Shown: positions 36,487 through 46,864, numbered from the stretch's first letter. The stretch: 64,000 nt of DNA from an uncultured Flavobacteriaceae bacterium (GCA_947494325.1 CANLUS010000007.1:62001-126000), one strand, 5' to 3'. Made by a program: numbers and translations. Notes: generated by a model from the sequence alone, not told the origin.

Positions 36487-38604
36487 TTAGAATTCCTTTA
36501 ATCTATTAATAATGTGGGTGTTTTTATCTTCACGGGCCATTTCAGCTAATAAATCAGTATAATCAGCTCTGAATGCTACGTTTTTCCCAACAAAATCTAC
36601 GGCCTGAAAACGAACATACGAATTTTTCATCCGTAAAGCGTTGCCGATGAAAACATTAACATTTTTAACGGTATCTGTATCCAAGTCAATTGCGAAATTT
36701 CCAGAATTAAAAAGGAGGAGATATGCTAAATATTCTTTATTACTATTTGCTGTCTTTACTGATTCAACTAATGACTGCAACTTTACCTTTTTACTTAAAT
36801 CATTGATGCTTTCAACCAAGCTTAAACGTTCATTTTCTTCTCGTGATTTTAAGTAACGACCGGCCAATGCCAATACTTCAGTAACAGTAGTGTCAAGGGT
36901 AGCTGGTTTTACACTTGTTGTTTTTTTCTCAATTTTGGCCCAGCTATCGCGCAGAGCAACTGTTCGATTGAAAACTAAATTTGAAGAAGTGCTATCATCA
37001 TCAATATTAAAATAACCTAAACGTTGAAACTGAAAACGATCGCCATTCTCGGCTTCTTTCAAGCTAGGTTCTACATATGCGTTTGTATTTACCGTTAAAG
37101 AATTTGAATTGATAAATTCTTTAAAATCAGTTCCTTTATGTGAATCGGGAGCCTCCTCGTTAAAAAGTCTGTCATACATACGTACTTCGGCTTTCAAAGC
37201 GTGCTGGATTGAAACCCAATGAAGTGTTCCTTTGACTCTTCTTAGACTGGCTTCAGTTCCACTACCACTTTTACTAGCTTCTTCATAGGTACAGTGAATT
37301 TCAATAATCTCCCCATCCGAATCTTTTACCACAGATTCAGCTTTGATAATATAGGCATTCTTTAATCGTACTTCGCCACCTAATTTTAGCCTGAAGAATT
37401 TCTTATTAGCCTCTTCTCTAAAATCTTCTTTTTCAATGTAAAGCTCCTTAGAAAAAGGTACTTTACGGCTTCCTGAAGCTTCGTCTTCTGGATTGTTTTC
37501 GGCAACTAACCATTCTTCTTTATCAGCGGGATAATTTGTGATGACCAATTTCACCGGATTTAGAACAGCCATAACTCTCGGAGCATTTTTGTTTAAATCA
37601 TCTTTGATGCAAAATTCTAGTAACGCTACATCGGTCACATTATCACGTTTGGCAATACCAGCCAATTCGCTAAATTTCCGAATGGAATTGGGCGTATAAC
37701 CTCTCCGGCGAAGACCTGAAATTGTTGGCATCCTTGGATCGTCCCATCCTTTTACAATTCCATCCTCAACGAGTTGTAATAGCTTACGTTTACTCATTAC
37801 CGTATAACTTAAATTACGACGGGCGAATTCACGCTGTTTAGGTCGCAATTTATTCGTGTCATATATCTGATCCAAGAACCAATCATACAATTCGCGATGT
37901 GGTTTGAATTCTAATGTACACAACGAGTGCGAAATTTGTTCGATATAGTCAGATTCACCATGTGTCCAGTCATACATTGGATAGATGTTCCAAGTTGAGC
38001 CTGTTCTATGATGTGATTTTTTTAATACGCGATACATAATTGGATCACGCATGAGCATATTTGGAGAGGTCATATCAATTTTAGCACGAAGTATATGAGA
38101 GCCCTCTTCGAAATCGCCATTTTTCATTTTTTCAAATAGGGCTAAATTTTCTTCAATAGATCGATCTCTATACGGTCCATTGATACCAGGTTGGGTAGGA
38201 GTTCCCTTTTGCTCTGCTATGGTCTCAGAAGTCTGATTATCAACATAAGCTTTCCCTTTTTTTATCAATTCAATCGCCCAATCATATAGCTGTTGGAAAT
38301 AATCTGAAGAATAGAGTTCTTCGGCCCATTTAAAGCCTAACCATTGTAAGTCATATTTGATAGCATCTACATATTCTTGTTCTTCCTTGGCGGGATTTGT
38401 ATCGTCGAACCTTAAATTAACAGGTGCATTATAAGTTAACCCTAAACCAAAGTTTAGACAAATAGAAGCGGCATGACCAATATGCAAATAGCCATTTGGT
38501 TCAGGAGGAAAACGGAAACGAAGTTTACTATTATCCAAACCATTGGCAATATCTTCTTCTATAATTTGCTCTAAAAAATTGAGTGATTTTTTTTCTTCAG
38601 ACAT
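36487..38604 (-). CDS. glnS: Glutaminyl-tRNA synthetase with C-terminal YqeY domain
   Basis: The 705-residue protein charges tRNA-Gln. The class I motifs are PPEPNGYLHIGHA (residues 32-44) and VMSKRKL. An anticodon-binding beta-barrel region follows to about residue 555. The last 130-140 residues form a helical YqeY/GatB-tail-like extension, a fusion common in Bacteroidota and Deinococcus. The extension probably strengthens tRNA binding. The polyprenyl synthase follows. Confidence 0.95.
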   Translation of the reverse strand: MSEEKKSLNFLEQIIEEDIANGLDNSKLRFRFPPEPNGYLHIGHAASICLNFGLGLTYNAPVNLRFDDTNPAKEEQEYVDAIKYDLQWLGFKWAEELYSSDYFQQLYDWAIELIKKGKAYVDNQTSETIAEQKGTPTQPGINGPYRDRSIEENLALFEKMKNGDFEEGSHILRAKIDMTSPNMLMRDPIMYRVLKKSHHRTGSTWNIYPMYDWTHGESDYIEQISHSLCTLEFKPHRELYDWFLDQIYDTNKLRPKQREFARRNLSYTVMSKRKLLQLVEDGIVKGWDDPRMPTISGLRRRGYTPNSIRKFSELAGIAKRDNVTDVALLEFCIKDDLNKNAPRVMAVLNPVKLVITNYPADKEEWLVAENNPEDEASGSRKVPFSKELYIEKEDFREEANKKFFRLKLGGEVRLKNAYIIKAESVVKDSDGEIIEIHCTYEEASKSGSGTEASLRRVKGTLHWVSIQHALKAEVRMYDRLFNEEAPDSHKGTDFKEFINSNSLTVNTNAYVEPSLKEAENGDRFQFQRLGYFNIDDDSTSSNLVFNRTVALRDSWAKIEKKTTSVKPATLDTTVTEVLALAGRYLKSREENERLSLVESINDLSKKVKLQSLVESVKTANSNKEYLAYLLLFNSGNFAIDLDTDTVKNVNVFIGNALRMKNSYVRFQAVDFVGKNVAFRADYTDLLAEMAREDKNTHIINRLKEF

Positions 38605-38628
38605 TGAATTCTTGTTTGTAAGAGCTTA

Positions 38629-38636
38629 CAAAAATA
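38629..38636 (-). promoter_or_regulatory. Putative -7 element for glnS
   Basis: Minus-strand TATTTTTG matches TAnnTTTG, 24 bp before the glnS ATG. Confidence 0.4.
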
Positions 38637-38672
38637 GGCAAAATATATATAGGTAAGTACAGATTAGGAGGG

Positions 38673-40022
38673 TTAAATACCCAAGATAGTTTTGGCAATC
38701 ATGAAGTAAATAAGGATTCCAAAAATATCATTGCTCGTTGTAATAAACGGTCCAGTTGCAATAGCAGGATCGATGCCTCTTTTGTCTAAAAATAAAGGGA
38801 TAAATGTGCCGATAATACCAGCAACAATAATTACGACAAATAATGAAATGGATAGAGCTGTTGAGGTTAAGATTTCTCCTTGCCAAAACCAAGTAAAAAG
38901 AAATAGTAATATAGATAGAATAAATCCATTAACAATAGCCAAAGAAAATTCTTTGAGCAATCGATTTCCTATACTTCCTTTTAAATCGTCATTGGCTAGA
39001 CCTTGCACAATAATGGCCGATGATTGTACACCAACATTACCTGCCATTGCTGCTATTAAAGGTGTAAAGAAGAATAAAATGGCATGTTCACTAATCATAT
39101 CATCAAAATCTCCCATAATGGCCGCTGCTCCTATACCACCTATCAACCCTAGAAATAGCCAGGGTAATCGTGCTTTTGTTAACTTCCAAATAGTATCATC
39201 AGCTTCAACATCTTGAGTTAAACCAGCAGCTAATTGATAATCTTTTTCAGCTTCTTCTTTAATGACATCAACAATATCATCGATGGTGATTCTACCTAAT
39301 AGGCGCTCATCATGATCGACAACAGGAATGGCTTCCAGGTCATATTTTTGCATGATTTTCGCTACATCTTCAGCTTCTTCATTGACATTAACAGAATCAA
39401 CTTTTGGGATATAAACCTCTGAAATAGGAGATTTGGTTGGTGTAACGAGTAAATCTTTTAATGAAAGTCTTCCTTTTAATACATTGGTGTCATCGACTAC
39501 ATAAATAGAATGCACGCGTGTTACATTTTCTGCTTGAGCGCGCATCTCTCGTACGCATTTAAGGACCGTCCAATTTTCATTAACTTTCACTAACTCTTTA
39601 GCCATCAAACCACCAGCAGAATTTTCGTCATATGCCAATAGTTCTTGAATATCGGCTTTGTGCTCTTCATCTTCAATCTCAGAAATAACACGTTCTTGAC
39701 GCTCCTCCGGTAATTCGGCAATCATATCTGCCGCATCATCAGTATCAAGTTCTTCTAATTCTTCGGCGATTTCTTTTGCGGATAATTTTCTTAAGATTTT
39801 CTCTCGGATGTCCTCATCCAGTTCCATTAAAATGTCAGATGTTTTATCGCTATCTAACAGTTTTATTATATATGTAGAGTTATCGGAGTTTAATTCATCT
39901 AAGACTTCGGCAATATCGGCATGATGCTCATCACCCAAAAGGGCAAGAATAGTCTGTTCATCTTTTTGTTCGATGAGTACTACTAGTTCTTCGATAAGTT
40001 CTTTTGTAACCTCAAATGACAT
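38673..40022 (-). CDS. mgtE: Magnesium transporter MgtE
   Basis: A magnesium channel gated by cytoplasmic Mg2+. Of the 449 residues, 1 to about 130 form the acidic superhelical N domain, about 140-260 two CBS domains (including [14 protein letters not shown]), and about 285-449 five transmembrane helices, with the pore segment including [12 protein letters not shown] and the final [17 protein letters not shown]. The start overlaps the end of rsmA by 11 bp, so translation is probably coupled. Confidence 0.95.
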   Translation of the reverse strand: MSFEVTKELIEELVVLIEQKDEQTILALLGDEHHADIAEVLDELNSDNSTYIIKLLDSDKTSDILMELDEDIREKILRKLSAKEIAEELEELDTDDAADMIAELPEERQERVISEIEDEEHKADIQELLAYDENSAGGLMAKELVKVNENWTVLKCVREMRAQAENVTRVHSIYVVDDTNVLKGRLSLKDLLVTPTKSPISEVYIPKVDSVNVNEEAEDVAKIMQKYDLEAIPVVDHDERLLGRITIDDIVDVIKEEAEKDYQLAAGLTQDVEADDTIWKLTKARLPWLFLGLIGGIGAAAIMGDFDDMISEHAILFFFTPLIAAMAGNVGVQSSAIIVQGLANDDLKGSIGNRLLKEFSLAIVNGFILSILLFLFTWFWQGEILTSTALSISLFVVIIVAGIIGTFIPLFLDKRGIDPAIATGPFITTSNDIFGILIYFMIAKTILGI

Positions 40023-40788
40023 CGTCTGCTATTTTTTGCGTCAAACTTATAAACTCCAAAACTGATAATTGTTCTGGACGTTGCGCAAATATAGCATCTT
40101 CTCTTAATTTATCTGATAAATTAAATGTTTTTAAACTACTACGTAACATTTTCCTACGTTGGTTAAACGCAGTTTTTACCACTTTAAAAAAAAGCTTTTC
40201 ATCAACAGGTAGGGTATAATTTTCTTTTCGGATTAAGCGAATCACACCTGAATCAACTTTAGGAGGTGGATTAAAAACACTTGGAGGTACGGTGAATAAA
40301 TATTCGGCATCAAAAAATGCCTGAGTTAATACAGATATGATTCCATAGGTTTTCGTTCCTGGTTTCTCCGCGATTCGTTTTGCTACCTCCTTTTGAAACA
40401 TTCCTGCGAACTCAGGTATTCGATGCCTGTTCTCAATCGCTTTGAATACAATTTGAGAAGAAATATTGTAAGGGAAATTACCTATGATTGCCAGTTGTTT
40501 ATGCTCAAAAAAATCATCCAAATTAATTTTTAAAAAATCTTTGGAAATAATTCTATCCGCTAAATTTAGGTAATGGGCTTTTAAATATTGAACAGACTCT
40601 GTGTCGATTTCAATAACATGTGTCGTATATTCTTTTTCAAGCAAGTATTTGGTGAGTACGCCCATACCTGGGCCAATTTCCAACACATCATTATACGTGT
40701 TTTCTATTAATGAATCAGCTATTTTTTTTGCTACATGTTCATCCGTTAAAAAGTGTTGCCCTAAATGTTTTTTTGCTCTTACAGACAT
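40012..40788 (-). CDS. rsmA: 16S rRNA dimethyladenosine transferase
   Basis: KsgA-type enzyme that dimethylates two adjacent adenosines near the 3' end of 16S rRNA. The 258 residues contain the SAM site ([15 protein letters not shown]), the catalytic [10 protein letters not shown] motif and [16 protein letters not shown]. It abuts the DUF4286 gene (stop and start contiguous) and overlaps mgtE. Confidence 0.97.
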   Translation of the reverse strand: MSVRAKKHLGQHFLTDEHVAKKIADSLIENTYNDVLEIGPGMGVLTKYLLEKEYTTHVIEIDTESVQYLKAHYLNLADRIISKDFLKINLDDFFEHKQLAIIGNFPYNISSQIVFKAIENRHRIPEFAGMFQKEVAKRIAEKPGTKTYGIISVLTQAFFDAEYLFTVPPSVFNPPPKVDSGVIRLIRKENYTLPVDEKLFFKVVKTAFNQRRKMLRSSLKTFNLSDKLREDAIFAQRPEQLSVLEFISLTQKIADDVI

Positions 40789-41115
40789 TTATGATTGTGC
40801 ATAATTAATAACATGCTTAATAACTTTTAACTCAGTTCTAAATGCCAATAATTTATCACCAAAGAGTTCAATTCCTTCTTGTCTTAGTTCAGGCGCATCT
40901 TCAATATAGTATCGATCTAATGTTTCTTTACTATCTGTTGTATATTGAATTGAGTACGTGACTCCTTCTTCTTCATCAACCATTACCTGACTCATTTTGG
41001 CTTCAGAAAATTTACCGGTAGCTAAAACCTCAGGAATGTGTTTTTCTTGCATCCAACGAAGCCATTCTTTTTCTATACTCGACGCTATGTTTGTAGTTAC
41101 ATTATAGATATACAT
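40789..41115 (-). CDS. DUF4286-family protein
   Basis: This 108-residue protein matches the DUF4286 pattern: an N-terminal strand (MYIYNVTTNI), then EKEWLRWMQEKHIPEVLATG and VTYSIQYTTDSKETLDRYY. It looks like a small ferredoxin-like alpha/beta domain; no activity is known. It sits directly upstream of rsmA with no gap, an arrangement that suggests a shared transcript. Confidence 0.8.
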   Translation of the reverse strand: MYIYNVTTNIASSIEKEWLRWMQEKHIPEVLATGKFSEAKMSQVMVDEEEGVTYSIQYTTDSKETLDRYYIEDAPELRQEGIELFGDKLLAFRTELKVIKHVINYAQS

Positions 41116-41175
41116 GTTTTCGATTTGATAGTTAATTGAGTTAATGAATACAAATTATCTCGTTGTTTCTTATGT

Positions 41176-42960
41176 CTAATTGAGAGTATCTCCTCGTAAT
41201 TTTCTAAAGCGTTTACGGGCCTCTACTAAAAAGATGCTTGATGGAAACTCAAAAATAATCTTTTGATACATTTCCTTGGCTTTTTCGATATCCTGTAGTT
41301 TCGTATCATATAGCTGACCTAATTTAAAATAGGCATTATCTACTAAAATACCATCACTTTGAAGCGCAATTATTTTTTGATAGTTGTTTTCAGCAACATC
41401 ATAAGCTTTTGTTTTCTCAAAAAGAGTCGCTTGTTTGAATAAGGCTTCATCCTCGATAGGATGTCCTTTAAAATTTTCTAAAACCGCTGTTAGACTATCA
41501 ATAGCTTCACTATTTCTATTTTGAAAAGCTAGCAGATCAGCTCGCGCATAAGCTTTGAGTGCTTTGGGTATGGAGTCACCGGCTAAATTATCCGAAATTA
41601 GCAGGTGTAACTCTAAGGCATCATTCGCAATGAGCTGAGAAGTAGAACTTTTTAAAACCTTTAATTGAGAAAGTGCCCATTTATAATCCCCTTTAAAATA
41701 AGAAGTTTGTGCTACTTTAAAACGAGCAGTCTGGGCCAATCGACTGTTTTTTAATTTAGTTTGTACCTGTGTATAATTAATGAGAGCCTGATTAAATTTT
41801 CCAGTATATACTAAAACGTCAGCTAATTTTATTTTTACCGAGCCATTTTGAAATTGAGAAGAGGTTATTTTTAAAGCTTCTTTTAAAATGGCAATTGCTT
41901 GCTGCGGTTGATTTTTCTTAAAAGTTAAAAAATCAGCATAAGCTATTTGTAAATCTATGGTAGCTTTATTGTTGCCATATTTATTTAATAGTTCATTGAA
42001 TTTATTTCCAACTTCAAGTAGCTCTTTTTCATTTTCAGCTGTGGCGATACCACTTTCTAATAAATACAATTCAGCATCCACTAAAGCATTTGGATCTGTT
42101 GTATTTTCTAGAATATAAGAAAAGGTATTTTTTGAGGTTTCATAATCTTTGTTATTAAATGCAAGCACACCTAGATCAACAATTCTATTCAAATCTTCGA
42201 GTCTCCTTTTATGCAGTGCTTTTTCTTGCATTAGGGCCTTACCATAATCTTTTTGCTGCATATAAAGCCAACTTAACAAAATATTCCAAGAATCTTTTGG
42301 CGTCTTTTGAACTTTTTTAAGAAGTAATTTCCTGAACAAAATATTATTCGAATCTTGACTGTCATCCGATATAAATCGACCCGCATAGCGCTGCACTGTT
42401 GAAAAGTACTTTTCATTTTTTTCGATCATGTTTAGATATGCATTAAACATTTTCTCAATTTCGGCTTGCTCTCCATAGATGGAAGCAACATAAACGTCGA
42501 AATTCAATTTCGGATTTAATTCCATTGCCTTTAAATATGCTTTCAATGCATAATCTAATAAGTGATTATCTTTAAAAGCAGTACCAATCAAATAACCATT
42601 ATTTGGATTGTCCTCTAGAGCGAGAAGCGCCTTATCGTAATAAGGGGTGGCTTTATCGATTTGATTTTGTAATTGATAATTATACCCTAATTCAATATTT
42701 AAATGAGGTTGCCTTGGAAAACCTTCCATCTGTATTTTTAGCAAATTTGAAGCTTTTTCAAAATCTTCTGTTAATTGATAACACGACAATAATTTTTTAA
42801 AATAATCACGTCTTATTTTATTTTTCTGGTGAAGCTGTTCATATAATTTTGCCGCTTTTTTATATTCTCCTTTTCGAAAATAGCTGTAAGCCAGTTGCGA
42901 ATTTTGCGAATAGCAAAATGCACTGAATAAAATAAAGACAACAATAATTTTTATGCGCAT
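41176..42960 (-). CDS. Exported TPR-repeat protein
   Basis: I start this at 42960 (MRIKIIVVFILF), which places a signal peptide ending in CYSQ at the N terminus; an ATG 21 bp upstream is less likely. About 594 residues. Several tetratricopeptide repeats are visible across the length, for example near residues 16-60, 70-140, 370-480 and 500-590. Such proteins act as scaffolds, often for outer-membrane or secretion assemblies; the partner is unknown. A TACCTTTG element lies 18 bp upstream. Confidence 0.85.
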   Translation of the reverse strand: MRIKIIVVFILFSAFCYSQNSQLAYSYFRKGEYKKAAKLYEQLHQKNKIRRDYFKKLLSCYQLTEDFEKASNLLKIQMEGFPRQPHLNIELGYNYQLQNQIDKATPYYDKALLALEDNPNNGYLIGTAFKDNHLLDYALKAYLKAMELNPKLNFDVYVASIYGEQAEIEKMFNAYLNMIEKNEKYFSTVQRYAGRFISDDSQDSNNILFRKLLLKKVQKTPKDSWNILLSWLYMQQKDYGKALMQEKALHKRRLEDLNRIVDLGVLAFNNKDYETSKNTFSYILENTTDPNALVDAELYLLESGIATAENEKELLEVGNKFNELLNKYGNNKATIDLQIAYADFLTFKKNQPQQAIAILKEALKITSSQFQNGSVKIKLADVLVYTGKFNQALINYTQVQTKLKNSRLAQTARFKVAQTSYFKGDYKWALSQLKVLKSSTSQLIANDALELHLLISDNLAGDSIPKALKAYARADLLAFQNRNSEAIDSLTAVLENFKGHPIEDEALFKQATLFEKTKAYDVAENNYQKIIALQSDGILVDNAYFKLGQLYDTKLQDIEKAKEMYQKIIFEFPSSIFLVEARKRFRKLRGDTLN

Positions 42961-42978
42961 AACGTTATAGTACCGCTT

Positions 42979-42986
42979 CAAAGGTA
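42979..42986 (-). promoter_or_regulatory. Putative -7 element for the TPR gene
   Basis: Minus-strand TACCTTTG matches TAnnTTTG, 18 bp before the ATG at 42960, which supports that start. Confidence 0.4.
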
Positions 42987-43046
42987 GTAAAAGAAGTGTT
43001 AAAATTTTGATAAAAAGTATGGGTTAGAGAATTACGTTGTAACATT

Positions 43047-43062
43047 TTGGCATGACATTTGT
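43047..43062 (+). promoter_or_regulatory. Sigma-54-like -24/-12 promoter of the 47-codon gene
   Basis: TTGGCATG (43047-43054), a 4-bp spacer and TTGT (43059-43062). GG and the G of TTG are 12 bases apart as in known -24/-12 sites. A start about 12 nt on would leave a leader of roughly 20 nt. Confidence 0.55.
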
Positions 43063-43093
43063 CTTAGTTATAAAAGAACTAAATACTTTTACA

Positions 43094-43237
43094 ATGATCG
43101 AATTAAAGAAACACTACGAAAACTCAAAGAATAGAGCGGTACTTTTTATGGAAACAGGTAACATCAATGATTACTTAAATGCATTGATAGAAATGAATAG
43201 ATATAAAAAGTTAATGTTGGCGGTTGCCAGAAATTAA
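43094..43237 (+). CDS. Small 47-residue protein
   Basis: The start is ATG at 43094 (MIELKKHYENSKNRAVL); an ATG at 43052 would place translation within the -24/-12-like promoter. The product is basic and predicted helical, with a GNINDYLNAL segment in the middle. No signal peptide or membrane helix is evident. I do not recognise the family. Its stop overlaps that of the convergent serS. The dedicated promoter argues that it is real; it may be a stress-induced regulatory or ribosome-associated peptide, but that is guesswork. Confidence 0.65.
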   Translation: MIELKKHYENSKNRAVLFMETGNINDYLNALIEMNRYKKLMLAVARN

Positions 43238-44508
43238 TTGATACTATCGAAACCTGTATATTTTTGTAATACTTTAGGTATGACAATCCCATCAGGTGTT
43301 TGATAATTTTCTAAAATCCCAGCCAAAACTCTTGGTAAGGCAAGAGCACTTCCATTAAGTGTATGCGCTAATTGACTTTTCCCATCTGCATTTTTAAAAC
43401 GTAATTTTAAACGATTCGCTTGGAATGTTTCAAAGTTAGAAACAGAACTTATTTCCAACCATCTATCTTGGGCTGTCGAAAAAACTTCAAAATCGAACGT
43501 TAACGCAGCGGTAAAACCTAAATCACCACCACACAGTCTTAAAATACGATACGGTAATTCTAACTCTTGTAAAATTTCTTTGATGTGAGCCACCATTCCG
43601 TCAAGAACAGCATAAGAATTATTTGGATGTTCGATACGTACAATTTCAACTTTGTCAAATTGATGTAATCTATTCAACCCTCTAACATGTGCACCATAAG
43701 AGCCAGCTTCTCGCCTAAAACATGGGGTGTAACCTGTATGTTTAATAGGGAAATCACTTTCTTTGAGCAAATTGTTTCTATATAGATTTGTAATTGGTAC
43801 TTCTGCAGTAGGGATTAAAAATAAGTTATCAGCTGTCGCTTCATACATTTGACCTTCCTTATCGGGAAGTTGGCCTGTACCATAACCTGATGCTTCATTA
43901 ATCAAGTGAGGTACTTGTACTTCTTGGTAACCTGCGTTTGTATTTTTATCTAAAAAATAACTAATTAAGGCACGTTGTAATTTAGCTCCTTTACCTTTAT
44001 ACACAGGGAAACCAGCTCCAGTAATTTTTGTGCCCAATTCAAAATCGATAATATCATATTTTTTCGCAAGTTCCCAATGCGGTTGAGCGCCTTCTTTTAA
44101 TTTTGGGATGTCGCCTTCGCGAAAAATTTCTTCATTATCTTCATCTGTACTACCCGACGGAACCGAGCTGTGTGGAATATTAGGAATTTGATACAAAAGT
44201 TCGGCTAATTCTTTTTGAATTGAGCTTAATTGCTCGTTTAAGATCTTAGATTGCTCTTTTAATTGCCCCGTTTTCTCTTTTAAAATAGTTGCTTTTTGCG
44301 TCTCGCCAGCTTTAAATAAGGAACCTATTTCTTTAGAAATGCTGTTCGATTCGGCCAGTATACCGTCTAAATTTACCTGTGTTTTTTTTCTATTGTCATC
44401 GACTTTAAGAACTTTATTTATGATGGTTTCTGCTTCCTTGAAGTTTCTTACTGCCAACCCTTTTAATACTGCTTCTTTATGCTCTTTTATGTACGCTACT
44501 TGTAACAT
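43234..44508 (-). CDS. serS: Seryl-tRNA synthetase
   Basis: Class II synthetase, 424 residues. The N-terminal antiparallel coiled coil for tRNA binding spans about 28-100. Class II motif 2 (TPCFRREAGSYGAHVRGLNRLHQFDKVE) and motif 3 (LNGSALALPRVLAGILENYQ) are split here by an LRLCGGDLGF stretch. All expected parts are present. A TATCTTTG element lies 20 bp upstream. Confidence 0.97.
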   Translation of the reverse strand: MLQVAYIKEHKEAVLKGLAVRNFKEAETIINKVLKVDDNRKKTQVNLDGILAESNSISKEIGSLFKAGETQKATILKEKTGQLKEQSKILNEQLSSIQKELAELLYQIPNIPHSSVPSGSTDEDNEEIFREGDIPKLKEGAQPHWELAKKYDIIDFELGTKITGAGFPVYKGKGAKLQRALISYFLDKNTNAGYQEVQVPHLINEASGYGTGQLPDKEGQMYEATADNLFLIPTAEVPITNLYRNNLLKESDFPIKHTGYTPCFRREAGSYGAHVRGLNRLHQFDKVEIVRIEHPNNSYAVLDGMVAHIKEILQELELPYRILRLCGGDLGFTAALTFDFEVFSTAQDRWLEISSVSNFETFQANRLKLRFKNADGKSQLAHTLNGSALALPRVLAGILENYQTPDGIVIPKVLQKYTGFDSIN

Positions 44509-44528
44509 GCTACTATTTTATTAGTCAG

Positions 44529-44536
44529 CAAAGATA
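44529..44536 (-). promoter_or_regulatory. Putative -7 element for serS
   Basis: Minus-strand TATCTTTG matches TAnnTTTG, 20 bp before the serS ATG. Confidence 0.4.
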
Positions 44537-44572
44537 CTGATTGATTTTACAATTTAGAATTGACGATAAAGA

Positions 44573-45886
44573 TTATTTCTCTTTTTCCGGAAGTAGCCAC
44601 GCATTGTGTTTAAAATGATCCCATTTTACTGAAGCAAGATCAATAGTATCGTTTACCAACGGTTGATAGTCTTTGCCATTTACACTTATCTTTCCGCTAA
44701 CGTATATCGCAATATTTTTACCCTCCTTGGCATATTCCTTTTTTAGACGTTGCGAAAACTGCCAAATCATATCTGGTTTGGTTCCGATTACCCTTCGTTG
44801 TTTTTCTGTTAAATAATTAGGGAGCCAGATGCTTTCTTTTCGATTGGTTTTTTTATCTAACACAACGAAATTTTGATGACCGGTCTTTGAGCGTAACATC
44901 ATTCGCCAACTTAAACGATGTCCTTCCTCTGTCCATAGAACATTTTCTTTGATGATCCAATGTCGAAGAGGCAGTGATAGCTGCACTAGAAAATACAGTC
45001 CTAAAAATACTATGAACTGTTTTTTCATTTTTGGAACAAATACTTCATTCTTCGAGTAATAAGTTTTCTTCCTTAAAAAAATACGATGCACCGTTTTAGG
45101 TTCGAAAAAAAAGAGAGCGAAGGCTAGTGATAAAAAAGGAAAAATACCGACTTGAAAAATAATGGCGTTGAACAAATGAAAAAATAGTGATAAACAGAAC
45201 CCAAAAACTCGTGTTCTTTTAAACAGCAAGAGCGGTACGATTAACAAATCAAAAAATAGCCCTCCATAGCTTAGTATAAATGGGAACCAATTGGTGCTAA
45301 ATAATTCACCGACTAAAGGGTAATTAGTTTTTGAGCTTAAAAATAATTTTGCAGGAATGGCTTGGAGCCAGTCTGGATATATTTTTGCAACGCCCCCATA
45401 GAAGTAAACAAGACCAATTTGAAGCATTAAAATAAGGGAGGTCCAATAAGGTACAGATTCAGATTTAATCGACGGATTTCTTTTTACATCAACTGACAAG
45501 TAATTATTGGCAGGTTGAAAAATCATTAGAAAACTTAATAATGCCGTTAAATAATAATGATTGTTATAAGATGATTTTTGCATTAGGTAAGTAGCGCTCC
45601 ACATTATGAAAAAAGACAATATCGCGATCCGATATCGATATCCTATCATAACACAAAAACCAAAAAGCCCCATGACTAAATAGTAATAGTACATACCATT
45701 TCCAGATAGGGGTTGTAAAAAGTCAAATCCGATAAAATTAAAAGTGAATTTAGGCTCGACAAGGGTTTTGGTAACCCATCCGGTAAAAATTGCACCAACA
45801 GATTCTAGAAATAGGAGTAGTCCAAAAATTATTCTAAAAACGATTAATGGAGAATTATCAATATGTTTGAAAAGAAATTTTTCCAT
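44573..45886 (-). CDS. HTTM-domain membrane protein
   Basis: A 437-residue multi-pass protein of the HTTM group, distantly related to vitamin K-dependent gamma-carboxylase. It shows FRIIFGLLLFLESV near the N terminus, the YNNHYYLTALLSFLM motif near residue 110, several further helices, and a soluble C-terminal part of about 130 residues. The reaction in bacteria is unknown. It overlaps ribF by 29 bp, a long overlap that implies coupled translation. Confidence 0.85.
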   Translation of the reverse strand: MEKFLFKHIDNSPLIVFRIIFGLLLFLESVGAIFTGWVTKTLVEPKFTFNFIGFDFLQPLSGNGMYYYYLVMGLFGFCVMIGYRYRIAILSFFIMWSATYLMQKSSYNNHYYLTALLSFLMIFQPANNYLSVDVKRNPSIKSESVPYWTSLILMLQIGLVYFYGGVAKIYPDWLQAIPAKLFLSSKTNYPLVGELFSTNWFPFILSYGGLFFDLLIVPLLLFKRTRVFGFCLSLFFHLFNAIIFQVGIFPFLSLAFALFFFEPKTVHRIFLRKKTYYSKNEVFVPKMKKQFIVFLGLYFLVQLSLPLRHWIIKENVLWTEEGHRLSWRMMLRSKTGHQNFVVLDKKTNRKESIWLPNYLTEKQRRVIGTKPDMIWQFSQRLKKEYAKEGKNIAIYVSGKISVNGKDYQPLVNDTIDLASVKWDHFKHNAWLLPEKEK

Positions 45887-46811
45887 TTTTAATAAGACTT
45901 CTAGCCTTTATTTCATCTTTTTTTATTTGGGCATATAAATGTTCCATCGAATCGAATTTTTGCTCATCTCTCACTCTTTTTAAGAGGTCAACTTGAATTT
46001 TCGTTCCGTAAAGATCTTTCTTAAAATCTAAAAGATGTACTTCAATTGTTCTTTTCTTACCATTTAATGTAGGTCGCATACCTATATTCATCAATCCGAA
46101 ATAATGTTGATCTTCAATGGTGGATTGAACAATATAAACACCTGACTTCGGTACTAGTTTGTAGGATTCTTCAATGTTTATATTTACCGTAGGGTAATCA
46201 TATTGGCGCCCTAAAGCATTTCCAGTAACTACTTTACCCGTTAACATATAATGATAACCTAAGAATGAATTCGCTTTTTCTATAGCTCCTTCTTCTAGTG
46301 CTCGGCGAATCTTGGTCGAGCTCACTGTGATATCTTCGATGTTCTGAGCTGGAATTTCTTCAACGTCAAAATCATAAATTTTCCCATATTCTTTGAGTTG
46401 TTCAAAACTGCCTTCTCTATTTCTACCAAAGCGATGGTCATAGCCAATAATCAATTTTTTCGTTTTAATATGTTCTGCCAAGATATCTCGGGCAAAATCT
46501 AAAGCAGTTAAGCGAGAAAATTCTTTAGTAAATGGCTGTACAATCAAATGATGAAGTCCGGCTTTTTTTAACAAACCAATTTTCTCATCGATGGTATTTA
46601 ATAGTTGGACATTGGTATCTTTTTGAAGTACAATTCTTGGGTGAGGGAAGAATGTTAAGATTAGTGATTCGCTTTCACCATCTAACTCTTGACTTAATAA
46701 CTGTTTAATAATTTCCTGATGTCCAATGTGTACACCATCAAACGTACCGATAGTGACAGTTGTGGATTTAGAAGTGTTGGAGAAATCTTGATAAGATTGA
46801 TAAATTTTCAC
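45858..46811 (-). CDS. ribF: Bifunctional riboflavin kinase/FAD synthetase
   Basis: Makes FMN and then FAD from riboflavin. The 317-residue protein starts with GTG (46809-46811). The N-terminal adenylyltransferase has GTFDGVHIGHQEII and the later VSSTKIRRALEEG; the C-terminal kinase domain has GRQYDYPTVNI and GVYIV. Both halves appear complete. The 3' end overlaps the HTTM gene by 29 bp. Confidence 0.96.
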   Translation of the reverse strand: MKIYQSYQDFSNTSKSTTVTIGTFDGVHIGHQEIIKQLLSQELDGESESLILTFFPHPRIVLQKDTNVQLLNTIDEKIGLLKKAGLHHLIVQPFTKEFSRLTALDFARDILAEHIKTKKLIIGYDHRFGRNREGSFEQLKEYGKIYDFDVEEIPAQNIEDITVSSTKIRRALEEGAIEKANSFLGYHYMLTGKVVTGNALGRQYDYPTVNINIEESYKLVPKSGVYIVQSTIEDQHYFGLMNIGMRPTLNGKKRTIEVHLLDFKKDLYGTKIQVDLLKRVRDEQKFDSMEHLYAQIKKDEIKARSLIKNGKISFQTY

Positions 46812-46864
46812 AAACGAAAATGTTAATGTATGTTATTGTATTAGTAAAACCTGAAAATCAGGCT

